Below are positions 17,779 to 27,551 of a DNA stretch of 64,000 nucleotides, piece by piece; the first letter of the stretch is position 1; every line of letters begins with the position of its first letter. The translations under genes and the position numbers were made by a program. The notes below the pieces were generated by a model that saw nothing but the letters and a program-made list of their open reading frames with translations, did no database searches and had not been told where the DNA came from. The stretch is from Acidiphilium sp. 37-60-79 (lineage in GTDB: Bacteria > Pseudomonadota > Alphaproteobacteria > Acetobacterales > Acetobacteraceae): NCBI GenBank assembly GCA_002279355.1, contig NCBV01000037.1:1-64000 (forward strand). The letters are read 5' to 3'.

Positions 17779-18417
17779 ATGGCGGCGCGCTTGCCCGCCC
17801 CCAGGCTCGCCGCCGCCGCTCATCTGGTGGCGTCACTGCGTCAACTCGAACAGCGCGCCAGCAACCTTGCGGCGGATCTGCTCGGCGGCGAACCGTTCAT
17901 CGCCCTCAACCACTACCCCGCCAACGATGTGATCGACGCCGCCACCGGCGCGCAATTCTATTTTCACGCCCATCCCGCCGATGAGCCGCGCCAGCACCGA
18001 CCCGGCTGGACCGAAATCGGCCATATCCACACCTTCATCCGCCCACACGGCCCACGCGGCCCGATCCATCACCTGATCGCCATTGCGCTCGACCGGTTTG
18101 GCCGCCCCGTTGGCCTGTTCACCACCAATCGCTGGGTCACCAACGAAATCATGTGCCCCGCCCTCCCCGCCATCCGCTATGCCAACCGCTTCCACCTCAC
18201 CGCCAACACGCCCGCCGCCACCTGCATCAATGCCATTTTCACCCTATACGCGAACGACATCGCCCGCCTGCTGCGCAAGCGTGATGCAACCCTCCAAGCC
18301 CATCGCCGCCGCAACCCCACGCAAGACCCGCTCGAAGCCCGTTCCTTGGAAATTCTTTCCGCTCAGCCGCTCCATTTGAACGCCACCCTCGCCGCCCTGC
18401 GCGCCAGCTTGCCTTGA
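17779..18417 (+). CDS. conserved protein, possibly DUF6969 family
   Basis: A 212-residue protein without signal peptide. The segment NHYPANDVIDAATGAQFYFH, a cluster of His residues (GHIHTF, IHHLI) and GLFTTNRWVTNE are distinctive. I associate them with an uncharacterised alphaproteobacterial family (DUF6969), from memory only. The His residues could be a metal site. It follows the small Lys/Met-rich secreted protein within 6 bp, suggesting a joint role. Confidence 0.6.
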   Translation: MAARLPAPRLAAAAHLVASLRQLEQRASNLAADLLGGEPFIALNHYPANDVIDAATGAQFYFHAHPADEPRQHRPGWTEIGHIHTFIRPHGPRGPIHHLIAIALDRFGRPVGLFTTNRWVTNEIMCPALPAIRYANRFHLTANTPAATCINAIFTLYANDIARLLRKRDATLQAHRRRNPTQDPLEARSLEILSAQPLHLNATLAALRASLP

Positions 18418-18430
18418 ACCAGCCGAATAA

Positions 18431-18676
18431 TCACCCGCACCCTTGATCACCCGCCAGACCCGCGCGGATCGCCGCCATTGCATGGCTTTGCAAAACTTGC
18501 GTGATAATCGCGAGCTCATTCAGCAAGAGCACCGGATCATGCACCAGCGCGTCCCGCACGGTGCGCTTGGACCAGTCACTCATGTCCGGGTGCGTCAGCA
18601 CAAAATCGATCGCGGTTTCGACCCCGTCATCGCGGCCCATGCTGCATATCGGGGGTGTCTTGGTTTTGCTCATCAC
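18431..18676 (-). CDS. small protein encoded after dabA
   Basis: An 81-residue soluble, helix-rich protein ([20 protein letters not shown], then a hydrophobic helix). I do not recognise it. Its start overlaps the dabA stop by 4 bp (ATGA), so it is the third gene of the dabB-dabA transcript and likely works with the complex. The CSM near the N-terminus is the only notable short motif, with no clear metal site. Confidence 0.65.
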   Translation of the reverse strand: MMSKTKTPPICSMGRDDGVETAIDFVLTHPDMSDWSKRTVRDALVHDPVLLLNELAIITQVLQSHAMAAIRAGLAGDQGCG

Positions 18677-21129
18677 GCTGTCCCTGAATCAACGAGGTCG
18701 TCGGATGGATCGGCTGGCGATGGAAGCTTGGCCGCATTGGGATCTGATGCCGGATCAAACGCCCGCCATTCAAAATCACCCGCATAATGCCACGCCATAT
18801 GGCCGCGCTCATCGAGCGCAAACAGCGATAACCAGCCATGATCGAACAGCATTCGCACCGCCGCATGGCGTCGCAAAATCGCGGTGATTGCCTCACGCGG
18901 CGCCTCAAGGCACACGATCAGGCGCAGCGGTTCGTGGATCAGGCGCTCACCATCATGCACCGATTGCCAAGGATGCCCGCCCCGGAGCACCCCGCCATTG
19001 CCCTCGACCACCCCGATCCCCCCGGCAACATTGTGGAGCAGCTTATTGCCAGCGCCAAACACGCCCGGCGCCACCACCGCACCATAATACGACAGGCTGA
19101 TCCAACTCGCGACAATCACGGGCGCTGTCAGGATCAAATCCAGCACACTGAAATCCTGATCGAGGCGCCAATCATACTCATGCAGAAATGTCCGCCCATC
19201 GAGCATTTTGCCCGCCGTGCGCGCGCGGGGCGCGGCGATGAAGCTGTGGCAACCCGCAAGCGCCCATTCCGGTCGAATTTCCGCCCAATCACGGCTGCGC
19301 CGCACGATGTCCGCATCGCTGATCGCGTGCGGCAGCCGCGCTGCCCGCTCATGTCGCGCAATCCAACCGGCGGCATCGAGCCATTGCAGCACCTGTCGCA
19401 GGGCCGCTTGATGATCGGGGGCCGGTTGATCCTGATCATACAAAATCACTCGGTCGGTCGTTGTGTCATGCAGCGCCGCCATGAACAGCGTGTCCGGCGG
19501 AATCGCAATGCCGCGCGCGGCCAGTCCCGCACGCACCGCCGGCTCATTGAGCAAGGTGGCCAGCAGGCGCGCATTCACCTCACCCGCGTAGCCACCGCAT
19601 GCGCCGCATTGCAGCCCGCTGGCATACGGATTGTTCACAACCTGCGCGCCATGCCCCACCAGCAACACCAGCGGGGCAAAATCGCGGGTGAGCGACATCG
19701 CCCGCAGCACCGTCGCGGCGGTATCGACCCTGGTATCGAGCGCGGGGGCCGGCGTGAAATGCGGGGCAGGATCGGCTGATTTTCGCTCCCCCGCCAATCC
19801 AAGCGCATCGCTGATGAGTTTGGCCGCATAAAGCGGTCCCGTCGCCTCGACGAAGGCGAATGAGGAGATCGCCGCCAGCTTGAAGCGGCCCCAGGCCCGC
19901 CGCGCCCGGGCGGTGATCCGCGCCGCTTGATCCGGCGGTGCCATGGCGCCATCGCCTGAACATGAACGGAGTGACGGCTGCAACAAGGCCGGCCCGCGCA
20001 GCTCATCGATGTCGGACGCAAAGCGACGATGAGCGGTAGCAAGGCCAAAAAACCCGGCAAAACCCAAGGTGCGAATCTGCGGGCTCACCTGCTCCAGCGC
20101 ACGCCGGAACCTCTCGGAGCGCACATCGATGCAAAAAGCCGCCTGCAAGGCGAGGCGTTCCGACGCCCGGCCCGTCATGGGCCGATCATGGCTGTCTGCC
20201 GCCAGCAGTGCCGCCAGCCGCCGTTGACCCGCATGGTCCGCCGCGTCTTGCAAAATACAGTCCAGAACCAAATCGACGCTCGGCTCGACCGGTTCGGCAT
20301 GCCGCGCCACGGTCTCGGCCCAGCGCGTGGAAATCTCCGGCGCGTATCGCACGAATAGCGCCTCCTCCCAGATCAGCCGAATCGCCAGGAGGTCAACCAC
20401 CGTCGACTCGGTTCCGCCATCAAGCTCGGCCTGCCATTGCAAGAACCGGGCATATTGCGCCCAGCCGCCAAGCGTCATCAGCAGCTGGTGGAAATAGGTC
20501 TCCAGCATCAGCGCGTCGGCCTGCAGCCGTGCGCGTGCCCGCGCCATCGCGGTCAAGGCGTCATCCGGGGTTTCCACCACATGCCGGGCAAAACCCGCCA
20601 ATCCGGCGATTTCAGGCGTCAGATCATGTGTGGCAACAGCCCGCCAGGCCGCATAGGCGCTGCGCTCGCGGGGTGCCGCCCACAACGCTTGGCCCGCATC
20701 GAAATATCCCGCCGCCCAAGCGCCAAACCGGTCCGCAATCAATCCAGGCCAATCAACGCCCGAAACAGACGCCGCGAGGTCCGCGATCGTGGGTAGGGCA
20801 CGCGCCACGGGTGCGTCCTGCGTTAGCGCCATGCGCAAAGCGGCAAGATCCGTTGGTCGATGCAAGGGCGGCGCCAGGGTCCAGGCCGCCAGCAAATCGG
20901 TATCGGTGATCTGCCCCGCCTCGATTTGCGCCCGATACCAGCGGCGCGGCATGGCCACCGGCGCCGCCGCGACGCGGCCGAGCCGCGCACCGGCTTGCGC
21001 CAACGTGTCCCCGGCCTGACCCAAAAACGGATTGACCGCGACACTCGATGCCAGCGGCCATAGCGGCGGTATCGCCCGTGCCGCCCGGTCCGCCTGATCC
21101 GCGATGCTCGGCAAGGATTGCATGTCCAT
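18673..21129 (-). CDS. dabA: DabA-like inorganic carbon uptake subunit (DUF2309)
   Basis: A protein of 818 residues, normal for DabA. The carbonic-anhydrase-like zinc residues are visible: Cys and Asp in [12 protein letters not shown] (about C333 and D335), His in [16 protein letters not shown] (about H493) and Cys in LQCGACGG (about C508). In characterised DAB systems DabA with DabB converts CO2 to bicarbonate vectorially, driven by a cation gradient. ATG 21129 follows GGAGG, just inside the intergenic join with dabB. It is encoded with dabB upstream and a small gene downstream. Confidence 0.9.
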   Translation of the reverse strand: MDMQSLPSIADQADRAARAIPPLWPLASSVAVNPFLGQAGDTLAQAGARLGRVAAAPVAMPRRWYRAQIEAGQITDTDLLAAWTLAPPLHRPTDLAALRMALTQDAPVARALPTIADLAASVSGVDWPGLIADRFGAWAAGYFDAGQALWAAPRERSAYAAWRAVATHDLTPEIAGLAGFARHVVETPDDALTAMARARARLQADALMLETYFHQLLMTLGGWAQYARFLQWQAELDGGTESTVVDLLAIRLIWEEALFVRYAPEISTRWAETVARHAEPVEPSVDLVLDCILQDAADHAGQRRLAALLAADSHDRPMTGRASERLALQAAFCIDVRSERFRRALEQVSPQIRTLGFAGFFGLATAHRRFASDIDELRGPALLQPSLRSCSGDGAMAPPDQAARITARARRAWGRFKLAAISSFAFVEATGPLYAAKLISDALGLAGERKSADPAPHFTPAPALDTRVDTAATVLRAMSLTRDFAPLVLLVGHGAQVVNNPYASGLQCGACGGYAGEVNARLLATLLNEPAVRAGLAARGIAIPPDTLFMAALHDTTTDRVILYDQDQPAPDHQAALRQVLQWLDAAGWIARHERAARLPHAISDADIVRRSRDWAEIRPEWALAGCHSFIAAPRARTAGKMLDGRTFLHEYDWRLDQDFSVLDLILTAPVIVASWISLSYYGAVVAPGVFGAGNKLLHNVAGGIGVVEGNGGVLRGGHPWQSVHDGERLIHEPLRLIVCLEAPREAITAILRRHAAVRMLFDHGWLSLFALDERGHMAWHYAGDFEWRAFDPASDPNAAKLPSPADPSDDLVDSGTA

Positions 21130-21141
21130 CACACCCTCCAA

Positions 21142-22633
21142 TCAGCCCGTCACACGCATCGACCACGTGCCGATCAAGCGATCAAAAATCGCGTTGGCGT
21201 ACCCGCCATTCGAGAGATGCACGCGCAATCCGGCGGCAGCCGGGTGATAGGCCCAGAGCGGAAACATCGCCTGCACAATCGCCACCACGCCGAAGCTGAT
21301 CACGGCCACCACGATCAGCATCCATTCGAGCGCACCCGGCGCGGGAGGCGACGGCAGCGCGCCCGCCGTCATCGAGGTAACCGCCGCCTGCAGCGCGAAA
21401 TAGCTGATCGATGTGCCCAACGCATAAAGGGCCGTGCGCCGGGTAAGCGCTCCGGGGGCTGCGTCGGCAAAACCTTGCGCCAGCATATAGGCCACACCGA
21501 AAATCAGAATGGCCCCCACCGCAATCGCCTGGGGCGATTTATCGAGCAAGCCGAACCCAAGCCCAACCAACCCATAAAGGATCAGCGCGGCGAGGAAAGC
21601 CCGACCGACCGCACCCGCCTGTGGCGTCGCAACCGGGCCGGGTCGCTGGATCGCCGCAACGCGCTCGACCGCGCCGCCCGACGCCAGAAATGAATGGGCT
21701 TTGTATAATGAATGCGCCACCACATGCAGGAGGGCCAGCGGAAACAATCCAAGCCCACACTCAAAAATCATGAAGCCCATCTGCGCCACGGTGGACCAGG
21801 CGAGCGAGGTTTTGACCATCGGCTGGGTCAGCATCACCAAGCTGGCGCTCAAGGCGGTAAACCCACCGATCATCACCAGCGCCCCCATCACCAAGGGCGC
21901 ATGCACCATCACATCGGCAAACCGGATCAATAAAAACCCGCCGCCATTGATCACTCCGGCATGCAAAAGCGCCGAGACGGGCGTTGGCGTTTCCATCACT
22001 TCGGTCAGCCAACCATGCGTCGGGATTTGTGCCGATTTGAGACAGGCCGCGAGCCCGAGCAGGGCAGCGGCGCCCACCGCCGCAGTCCCGCCCACGCCTG
22101 CGCGCGCTTGGGTGAGGATGCTCCCCAGCATGATCGTGTGATAGCCCAGGCCCAGCAGCACGCACGCGCCGAGCAAGGCCGCGTCGCTTGCGCGGGCGAT
22201 CACGAATTTCTTGCGTGCCGCCCGCTGCGCCCCCGCACGCTCCGGATAAAACAGTAGCAATCGCTGCAAAAACCAACTCGTGCCCACCCACGCCACGAAC
22301 AAACCGATCAGCGTCGACGCCATCACCAGCAACAACACCGCCGCCAGCGTCAAGCACAGCCAAGCGGTGAACGCGCCTTGCCGCGCCTCGCCATCGAGAT
22401 AGGTCGCCGCATATCGCAACACGACCCAGCCGATGAAGGTGACCAGCAGCATCATCGTCACGCTGACCTGATCGATGCGGACCCCCCACCACCGCAGCAC
22501 CCAACGCCACCAGCGCCATCAAGCTGGCTAAAGCAGGGATTGGCCGCGGTCGGCATCCCGGGCGCCGAAACCCGGCGGCGGCAGTGATCAACATGGCTGT
22601 GATCGCAACGAGCGGGGACAACAGAGTGAGCAT
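21142..22633 (-). pseudogene. dabB: dabB, membrane subunit, split by one extra base
   Basis: A complex-I subunit-5-like membrane protein (proton-conducting transporter family), about 496 residues once repaired. The start ATG 22633 follows GGAG and opens helix 1 (MLTLLSPLVAITAMLI). The frame is lost at the C6 run 22482-22487 (G6 on the coding strand). Removing one G joins ...LGAAVVG to VRIDQVSVTMM in the downstream frame, which then runs intact to 21142 with many helices and the segment LLLFYPERAGAQ. A late GTG at 22500 could start a shortened product. Either a recent mutation, a sequencing error or slippage could explain it. Confidence 0.8.
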
Positions 22634-22741
22634 GAACAAGTCTCCAAGACCAACGACAGATTATGTCGCGCTGCATACCGGCCCGGCTCACTCAAATAAA
22701 TTTCATTGTTTCTTTCATATCGTTCTGTTTAATAGATCGAT
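22634..22741. promoter_or_regulatory. divergent dabB / lysR control region
   Basis: A 108-bp AT-rich gap lies between divergent starts, with runs such as AAATAAATTTCATTG and TTTCATATCG. This is the usual place for LysR-type operators (T-N11-A pairs). I cannot single out one site with confidence. Confidence 0.4.
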
Positions 22742-23617
22742 ATGCGCAACCTGAACTTCAATCATTTGCGGTATTTCTGGGCGGTCGCTCATGAGGGCAG
22801 CCTGACCAAAGCTGCCGACCGGATGAGCCTATCGCAATCGGCATTATCGGTGCAGATCCAAAAACTCGAACATCAGCTCGGTCACGCCCTGTTCGAGCGC
22901 ACCGGCAAGCGGCTGATCCTGACCGAAGCCGGACGCATCGCCCTTGATTACGCCGATGAAGTGTTCAAAGCAGGGGATGAGCTGATCGGCACCTTGCGGG
23001 GTCAACCGGCCGCGAACCGCCAGGCCTTACGGGTGGGTGCGCTCCCCACCTTGTCGCGTAATTTTCAGCTCGAATTTCTGCGCCCGTTGGTCGGGCGGCA
23101 GGATGTGGACTTGATCGTCCGCTCCGGCAATCTCCGCGAGCTCCTGGTGCAGCTCGATGCCCATTTGCTCGATGTGGTGCTCTCCAACAGCGCCGCCCCG
23201 CGCGATGCAAGGTCCGCCTTGCGCAATCATCGGCTCGATGAACAACCGGTCAGCCTCGTTGGCCATCCACGCGGTCGGCGGCGGGCCTTTCGCTTTCCCG
23301 AGGATCTCAGAACCGAGCCGGTGCTGGTGCCGAGCCTTGAGAGCGATATGCGCATCGCATTCGATCGGATCATGGAGCAAGCCGGTATCCGCCCGACAAT
23401 TCTCGCCGAGGTCGATGACATGGCCATGCTGCGTTTGCTCGCCCGCGAACGTGACGCGGTAACTTTGGTACCCCCCATCGTGGTCCGTGATGAGCTCGAG
23501 GCTGGCACATTGGTCGAACTTTGCCGGATTCCCGATGTTACGGAGCGATTCTACGCGATTGTGCAAACGCGCCGCTTCCCAAACCCGCTGCTAACCCCTC
23601 TGCTGCCGGGTCGCTGA
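22742..23617 (+). CDS. LysR-family regulator divergent from dabBA
   Basis: A 291-residue LysR-type regulator. The N-terminal winged helix-turn-helix reads NFNHLRYFWAVAHEGSLTKA...SQSALSVQIQKLEHQLG, and an effector-binding domain follows. The N-terminus is of the NhaR-like kind. Divergent placement implies control of dabBA, perhaps in response to inorganic carbon, in the way CbbR/CmpR-type regulators act on carbon uptake; the ligand is not known. Confidence 0.85.
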   Translation: MRNLNFNHLRYFWAVAHEGSLTKAADRMSLSQSALSVQIQKLEHQLGHALFERTGKRLILTEAGRIALDYADEVFKAGDELIGTLRGQPAANRQALRVGALPTLSRNFQLEFLRPLVGRQDVDLIVRSGNLRELLVQLDAHLLDVVLSNSAAPRDARSALRNHRLDEQPVSLVGHPRGRRRAFRFPEDLRTEPVLVPSLESDMRIAFDRIMEQAGIRPTILAEVDDMAMLRLLARERDAVTLVPPIVVRDELEAGTLVELCRIPDVTERFYAIVQTRRFPNPLLTPLLPGR

Positions 23618-23627
23618 CAGGCACCGC

Positions 23628-24107
23628 TCAAATCGGCGGCGCACTCGCTTTGAGCCGCTCCATCGCGAAGCGCGAACTCACATTGCGCAGCGGCACCAGC
23701 GCAATCAACCGCCGGTAAAACGCATCATAGGCGGCAATATCAGGCACCATCACATGCAGCAAATAATCCACATCCCCACTCATCCGCCACGCCCCGACAA
23801 TTTCCGGCATCTCCATCAGCATCCCAGCAAAGCGCTCGATCCATGGTGCAGAATGATCCGACGTTTCCACCGAAACAAACACCGAAACCGGATAGCCTAA
23901 CGCTTCGGGCGAGAGCGACACCACCCGCCCGGTAATCACCCCCGCCTCCTCCATCCGCTTGATCCGCTTCCAGCACGGCGTCGCCGATAGCCCCACCTGC
24001 TTGGCGATCGCCGCCAGCGGCGTGGTCGCATCCACCGCCAGCAGCCGTAAAATCGCCCGATCAATCGCATCCAACGCCACCGGCGCTTTGTCCCGCCCAT
24101 TCGCCAT
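23628..24107 (-). CDS. Lrp/AsnC-family regulator
   Basis: A protein of 159 residues. The N-terminal helix-turn-helix (LDAIDRAILRLLAVD..., LSATPCWKRIKRMEEAGVI) is followed by a RAM ligand-binding domain (VSVFVSVETSDHS to SSRFAMERLK). ATG 24107 is chosen because the domain starts shortly after it; an in-frame ATG at 24146 is also possible. It is divergent from cobA-cysJHI, so it may regulate sulfur assimilation. Lrp family members usually sense amino acids, and a Cys- or Met-sensing role would fit. Confidence 0.85.
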   Translation of the reverse strand: MANGRDKAPVALDAIDRAILRLLAVDATTPLAAIAKQVGLSATPCWKRIKRMEEAGVITGRVVSLSPEALGYPVSVFVSVETSDHSAPWIERFAGMLMEMPEIVGAWRMSGDVDYLLHVMVPDIAAYDAFYRRLIALVPLRNVSSRFAMERLKASAPPI

Positions 24108-24245
24108 TTTTCGCACCCCGATAAATTTAGATTTCGCTCCTTTCATAGCCGGTCATAATAGAAAGACAATCTTTTTTGCGGCGCAAAATGCCGATTTTGG
24201 AGAAAATCGTTTTTCTCCCGCTCAGATCGCGCCTATATCCTGCTG

Positions 24246-25055
24246 ATGAGCATCACTGCCCCCGCTATCGCCCACCCCGCTTTTGCTCCCGGCACTGTCT
24301 GGCTGGCTGGCGCCGGCCCTGGTGATCCGTCTTTGCTGACCCTGGCGGCGCTGCATGCGCTGCAAACCGCTGACGTCATTCTCCATGACGCGCTGGTTGC
24401 GCCCGAAATTCTCGCTTTAGCGCCGGTCACCACCCGGCTGATCCCCACCGGCAAGCGCGCAGGCGGCGCGCAAACCCCGCAACTCGCAATCAATGCCGAA
24501 CTAATCGCCCTCGCCCAGCAAAATCTGCGCGTCTTGCGCCTCAAAGGCGGCGATCCGTTCATTTTCGGCCGGGGCGGCGAAGAATGCCTCGCCCTCGCCG
24601 CCGCCAGCATTTCGTACCGCGTGATCCCTGGCATTTCAGCGGGCATCGGCGCGACCACCGCCGCGATGCTGCCGATCACCCATCGCGGCCTTGCCCGCAG
24701 CGTGCTGTTCGCCACCGGCGAAACCGGCCCCACCGGCCCGCAAGTCGATTTCGCCAGCCTCGCCCACGCCGCTGACACGCTGGTCCTCTACATGGCCCGC
24801 AACACCATCGGCAGCATCGCCGCATCGCTCATCGCCGCCGGCCGCAACCCAGCCGATCCGGTCGCCTTTCTGCTCGACGCGACAACGCCGCGTCAAAAAA
24901 TCATCCACACTACCCTCGCAGAAGCCGGGCCGCGTGCCGCTGATCTCGGCACCGAGGCCACATTGATCATCATCGGTCCCGTCGTTTCGCTTAGCGCCTT
25001 GCTCACCCCGGCGGCGCAGCTCCCCATCCCCGTAACCCGCGCCCAGGAAGCCTGA
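24246..25055 (+). CDS. cobA: uroporphyrinogen-III C-methyltransferase
   Basis: A 269-residue SUMT. VWLAGAGPGDPSLLTLAAL, the ILHDALV segment, LRLKGGDPFIFGRGGEE and VIPGISAG are all present. It methylates uroporphyrinogen III twice to precorrin-2, the precursor of siroheme and cobalamin. Its position ahead of cysJ-cysH-cysI points to siroheme supply for CysI. The oxidase/ferrochelatase domain found in full CysG is missing, so another gene must complete siroheme synthesis. Confidence 0.94.
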   Translation: MSITAPAIAHPAFAPGTVWLAGAGPGDPSLLTLAALHALQTADVILHDALVAPEILALAPVTTRLIPTGKRAGGAQTPQLAINAELIALAQQNLRVLRLKGGDPFIFGRGGEECLALAAASISYRVIPGISAGIGATTAAMLPITHRGLARSVLFATGETGPTGPQVDFASLAHAADTLVLYMARNTIGSIAASLIAAGRNPADPVAFLLDATTPRQKIIHTTLAEAGPRAADLGTEATLIIIGPVVSLSALLTPAAQLPIPVTRAQEA

Positions 25056-25059
25056 TCCC

Positions 25060-26841
25060 ATGACCAAACGCGCCAGCCTGCCCCGCACAGCGCCCTTCGC
25101 CCAGGCCGACATCGTGGCACTCGACCAAGTCATCGGCCGCGCCTCGACCATCCAACGCGCGTGGCTCGCGGGCTTCCTCGCCGGTATCGATGCTGCCAAT
25201 AGCGATGCCCCCGCCGCAGCCGCTCCCGTGGCGCAGGTCGCCGCCTCGCCCAAACCCAAGCTCACGATCCTTTACGCAACCGAATCCGGCAACACCGAAG
25301 CTCTGGCCACCGCCGCCCAGCGTAACGCCCAAAAGCGGGGTTTCGCCGTCCGCACGCTCGATATGGCGGAAACCACCCCATCGGCGCTCAAAAATGTCGG
25401 CAATCTCCTGGTCATCGCCTCCACCTGGGGCGAAGGTGAACCGCCGCAGCGCGCCGCACCCTTCATGCGCGCGTTGAGCAATGACGCGGAGCGGATCGAC
25501 CTCGCTGGCGTGAACTTCGCCGTCCTCGCCTTGGGCGACAGCGCCTATGCGCAATTCTGCGAAACTGGCCGCCAGATCGATCTGCGGCTCGAAGCCCTCG
25601 GCGCCACGCGCATCGCCGCCCGCCTCGATTGCGACCTTGATTACGCCGAGCCCGCGAACCGTTTCATCACCAGCCTGTTCGAAACCCTGACGCCCAAGGC
25701 CGATCCCGCGCCTGCCTCGATCATCCATGTCGATTTTCATCGCACCGATGCGCAAATCGCCGCCCAAGCGGAGTCGGAGGATCTCGCCCCCGCCGCCGTC
25801 ACCGCCGAAATCACCGCCTACCATCCGCTCACCTCCTCCCGCTCGGCCTCGCCCACCTTCCATGTCGAGCTCGATCTTGCGGGCACCGGCCTTACGTATG
25901 AGCCAGGTGATTCGCTGCAAATCCTCCCCGAAAACGATCCGGCCACCGTGCAAGCCATCCTCGCCGCCACCGGCCTGAGCGCAACACCAGACCCCCAAAC
26001 GATCACGCACCGCCTCACCACGGAGCGCGACATCACCACCCTGACCGCGAAGCTGGTCCGCGACTACGCGCAAGCGGCCAACAACGCCGATCTCACCGCG
26101 CTCGCCGCCGACGCCGACGCCACCAAAAACTTCATCGCCGACCGCCAAGTGATCGATCTGCTCGAAACCTTCCCCACCACCCTGCATGGCGACGCGCTGA
26201 TCAATCTGCTCCGGCCGTTGCCGCGCCGGGCCTATTCCATCGCCTCCTCTCAAGCCTTGGTGGGCGAAGCGGCGCATCTTGCGGTCGCCAAACTCGCCTA
26301 TCACGCCGCCGGCCGCGACCGTCTCGGCGTCGCCTCGGGCATGATCGCCGAGCGCGTCCAGCAAGGCGACGCGCTGAACCTCACAGTGAAACCCAACCGC
26401 CATTTCCGCCTGCCCGCCGATCCGCAAACCCCGATCGTCATGATCGGCGCTGGCACGGGCATCGCCCCGTATCGCGCCTTCCTCCAGCACCGCGAAGCCC
26501 TCGGCAGCACCGGCAAATCCTGGCTGATTTTCGGTCATCGCCACTTCCTGCATGATTTCCTCTACCAACTTGATATCCAAGAATGGTTAAAATCCGGTGT
26601 ACTTTCGCGCCTCGATCTCGCCTTTTCGCGGGACCAGCCGCAGAAAAAATACGTCCAACATATTCTCGCCGCCGAGCGCGACGCACTCAAAGCAACAATC
26701 GCCGAAGGGGCCGTGCTCTATCTCTGTGGCGATGCCAAAGCGATGGCGCGTGACGTCGATGCCACCCTCACCGACATTCTCGGCGCCGAGGCGCTCGAGG
26801 CACTGATCAGCGCAGGCCGCTATAAAAAGGATGTCTATTGA
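25060..26841 (+). CDS. cysJ: sulfite reductase flavoprotein (NADPH)
   Basis: A 593-residue CysJ-type diflavin reductase. An N-terminal extension is followed by a flavodoxin domain (TILYATESGNTEALA, about residues 68-205), an FAD-binding domain with RAYSIASS, an NADPH-binding domain with MIGAGTGIAPYRAFLQHR, and the typical terminal YKKDVY. It passes electrons from NADPH to CysI. It starts 4 bp after cobA. Its TGA overlaps the cysH ATG (TGATG). Confidence 0.94.
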   Translation: MTKRASLPRTAPFAQADIVALDQVIGRASTIQRAWLAGFLAGIDAANSDAPAAAAPVAQVAASPKPKLTILYATESGNTEALATAAQRNAQKRGFAVRTLDMAETTPSALKNVGNLLVIASTWGEGEPPQRAAPFMRALSNDAERIDLAGVNFAVLALGDSAYAQFCETGRQIDLRLEALGATRIAARLDCDLDYAEPANRFITSLFETLTPKADPAPASIIHVDFHRTDAQIAAQAESEDLAPAAVTAEITAYHPLTSSRSASPTFHVELDLAGTGLTYEPGDSLQILPENDPATVQAILAATGLSATPDPQTITHRLTTERDITTLTAKLVRDYAQAANNADLTALAADADATKNFIADRQVIDLLETFPTTLHGDALINLLRPLPRRAYSIASSQALVGEAAHLAVAKLAYHAAGRDRLGVASGMIAERVQQGDALNLTVKPNRHFRLPADPQTPIVMIGAGTGIAPYRAFLQHREALGSTGKSWLIFGHRHFLHDFLYQLDIQEWLKSGVLSRLDLAFSRDQPQKKYVQHILAAERDALKATIAEGAVLYLCGDAKAMARDVDATLTDILGAEALEALISAGRYKKDVY

Positions 26842-27551
26842 TGCAGCCGACGCTCGCCCCGACACCCGCCACCACCCACGCCACCGCGCATGCTTTACTC
26901 ACCCGCGCAATCACCCAGGACTTTCCCGGCCAAATCGCCCTGATCTCCTCATTCGGCACTGAATCGGCGGTGTTACTGCATCTGCTCAGCACCATCGATC
27001 GCGCCGTGCCGGTGTTATTTCTCGACACCGGTAAACTCTTCCCCGACAGCATCGCCTATCGCGATGCTCTAACAACCCGTTTGCGCCTGACCAATATCCA
27101 ATCACTCCGCCCGGACCCCGCCCATCTGCGCCGGTTCGATCCCGATCATCGCCTCGCCGCATCCGATCCCGATTTATGCTGCGCTATTCGCAAAACCATG
27201 CCGCTCGATGCAGCACTGACGCTCTATGCTGCCTGGATCACCGGGCGCAAACGCACCCAGTCCGATACCCGCGCCACCATCACCGCCGCCGAACCCAGCC
27301 CCGATGGCCGCACCATCTTCAATCCCCTGCATGATTGGACCCGAGCGGACATCGAGCATTATTTCCGCGCTCATGCGCTGCCCCGTCATCCGCTCGAAGC
27401 CGAGGGCTTCGCCTCGATCGGCTGCGTTCCCTGCACCCGCCGGATCATGCCGGGCGAAAGCCCGCGCGCCGGGCGCTGGAGCGGCACGCCGAAAACCGAA
27501 TGCGGCATTTTCCTGCCCCGCCCCACCCAACCCATCCAGGCATCAGCATGA
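26841..27551 (+). CDS. cysH: (phospho)adenylylsulfate reductase, 4Fe-4S type
   Basis: A protein of 236 residues. SSFGTESAVLLHL is the nucleotide-binding P-loop, and the C-terminal ECGIFL carries the catalytic Cys. The cysteine pairs LCC and GCVPC match the 4Fe-4S ligands of assimilatory APS reductases, which the PAPS-specific enterobacterial enzyme lacks. It reduces APS (probably) to sulfite. It overlaps both neighbours by 1 to 4 bp, showing a tight operon. Confidence 0.93.
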   Translation: MQPTLAPTPATTHATAHALLTRAITQDFPGQIALISSFGTESAVLLHLLSTIDRAVPVLFLDTGKLFPDSIAYRDALTTRLRLTNIQSLRPDPAHLRRFDPDHRLAASDPDLCCAIRKTMPLDAALTLYAAWITGRKRTQSDTRATITAAEPSPDGRTIFNPLHDWTRADIEHYFRAHALPRHPLEAEGFASIGCVPCTRRIMPGESPRAGRWSGTPKTECGIFLPRPTQPIQASA

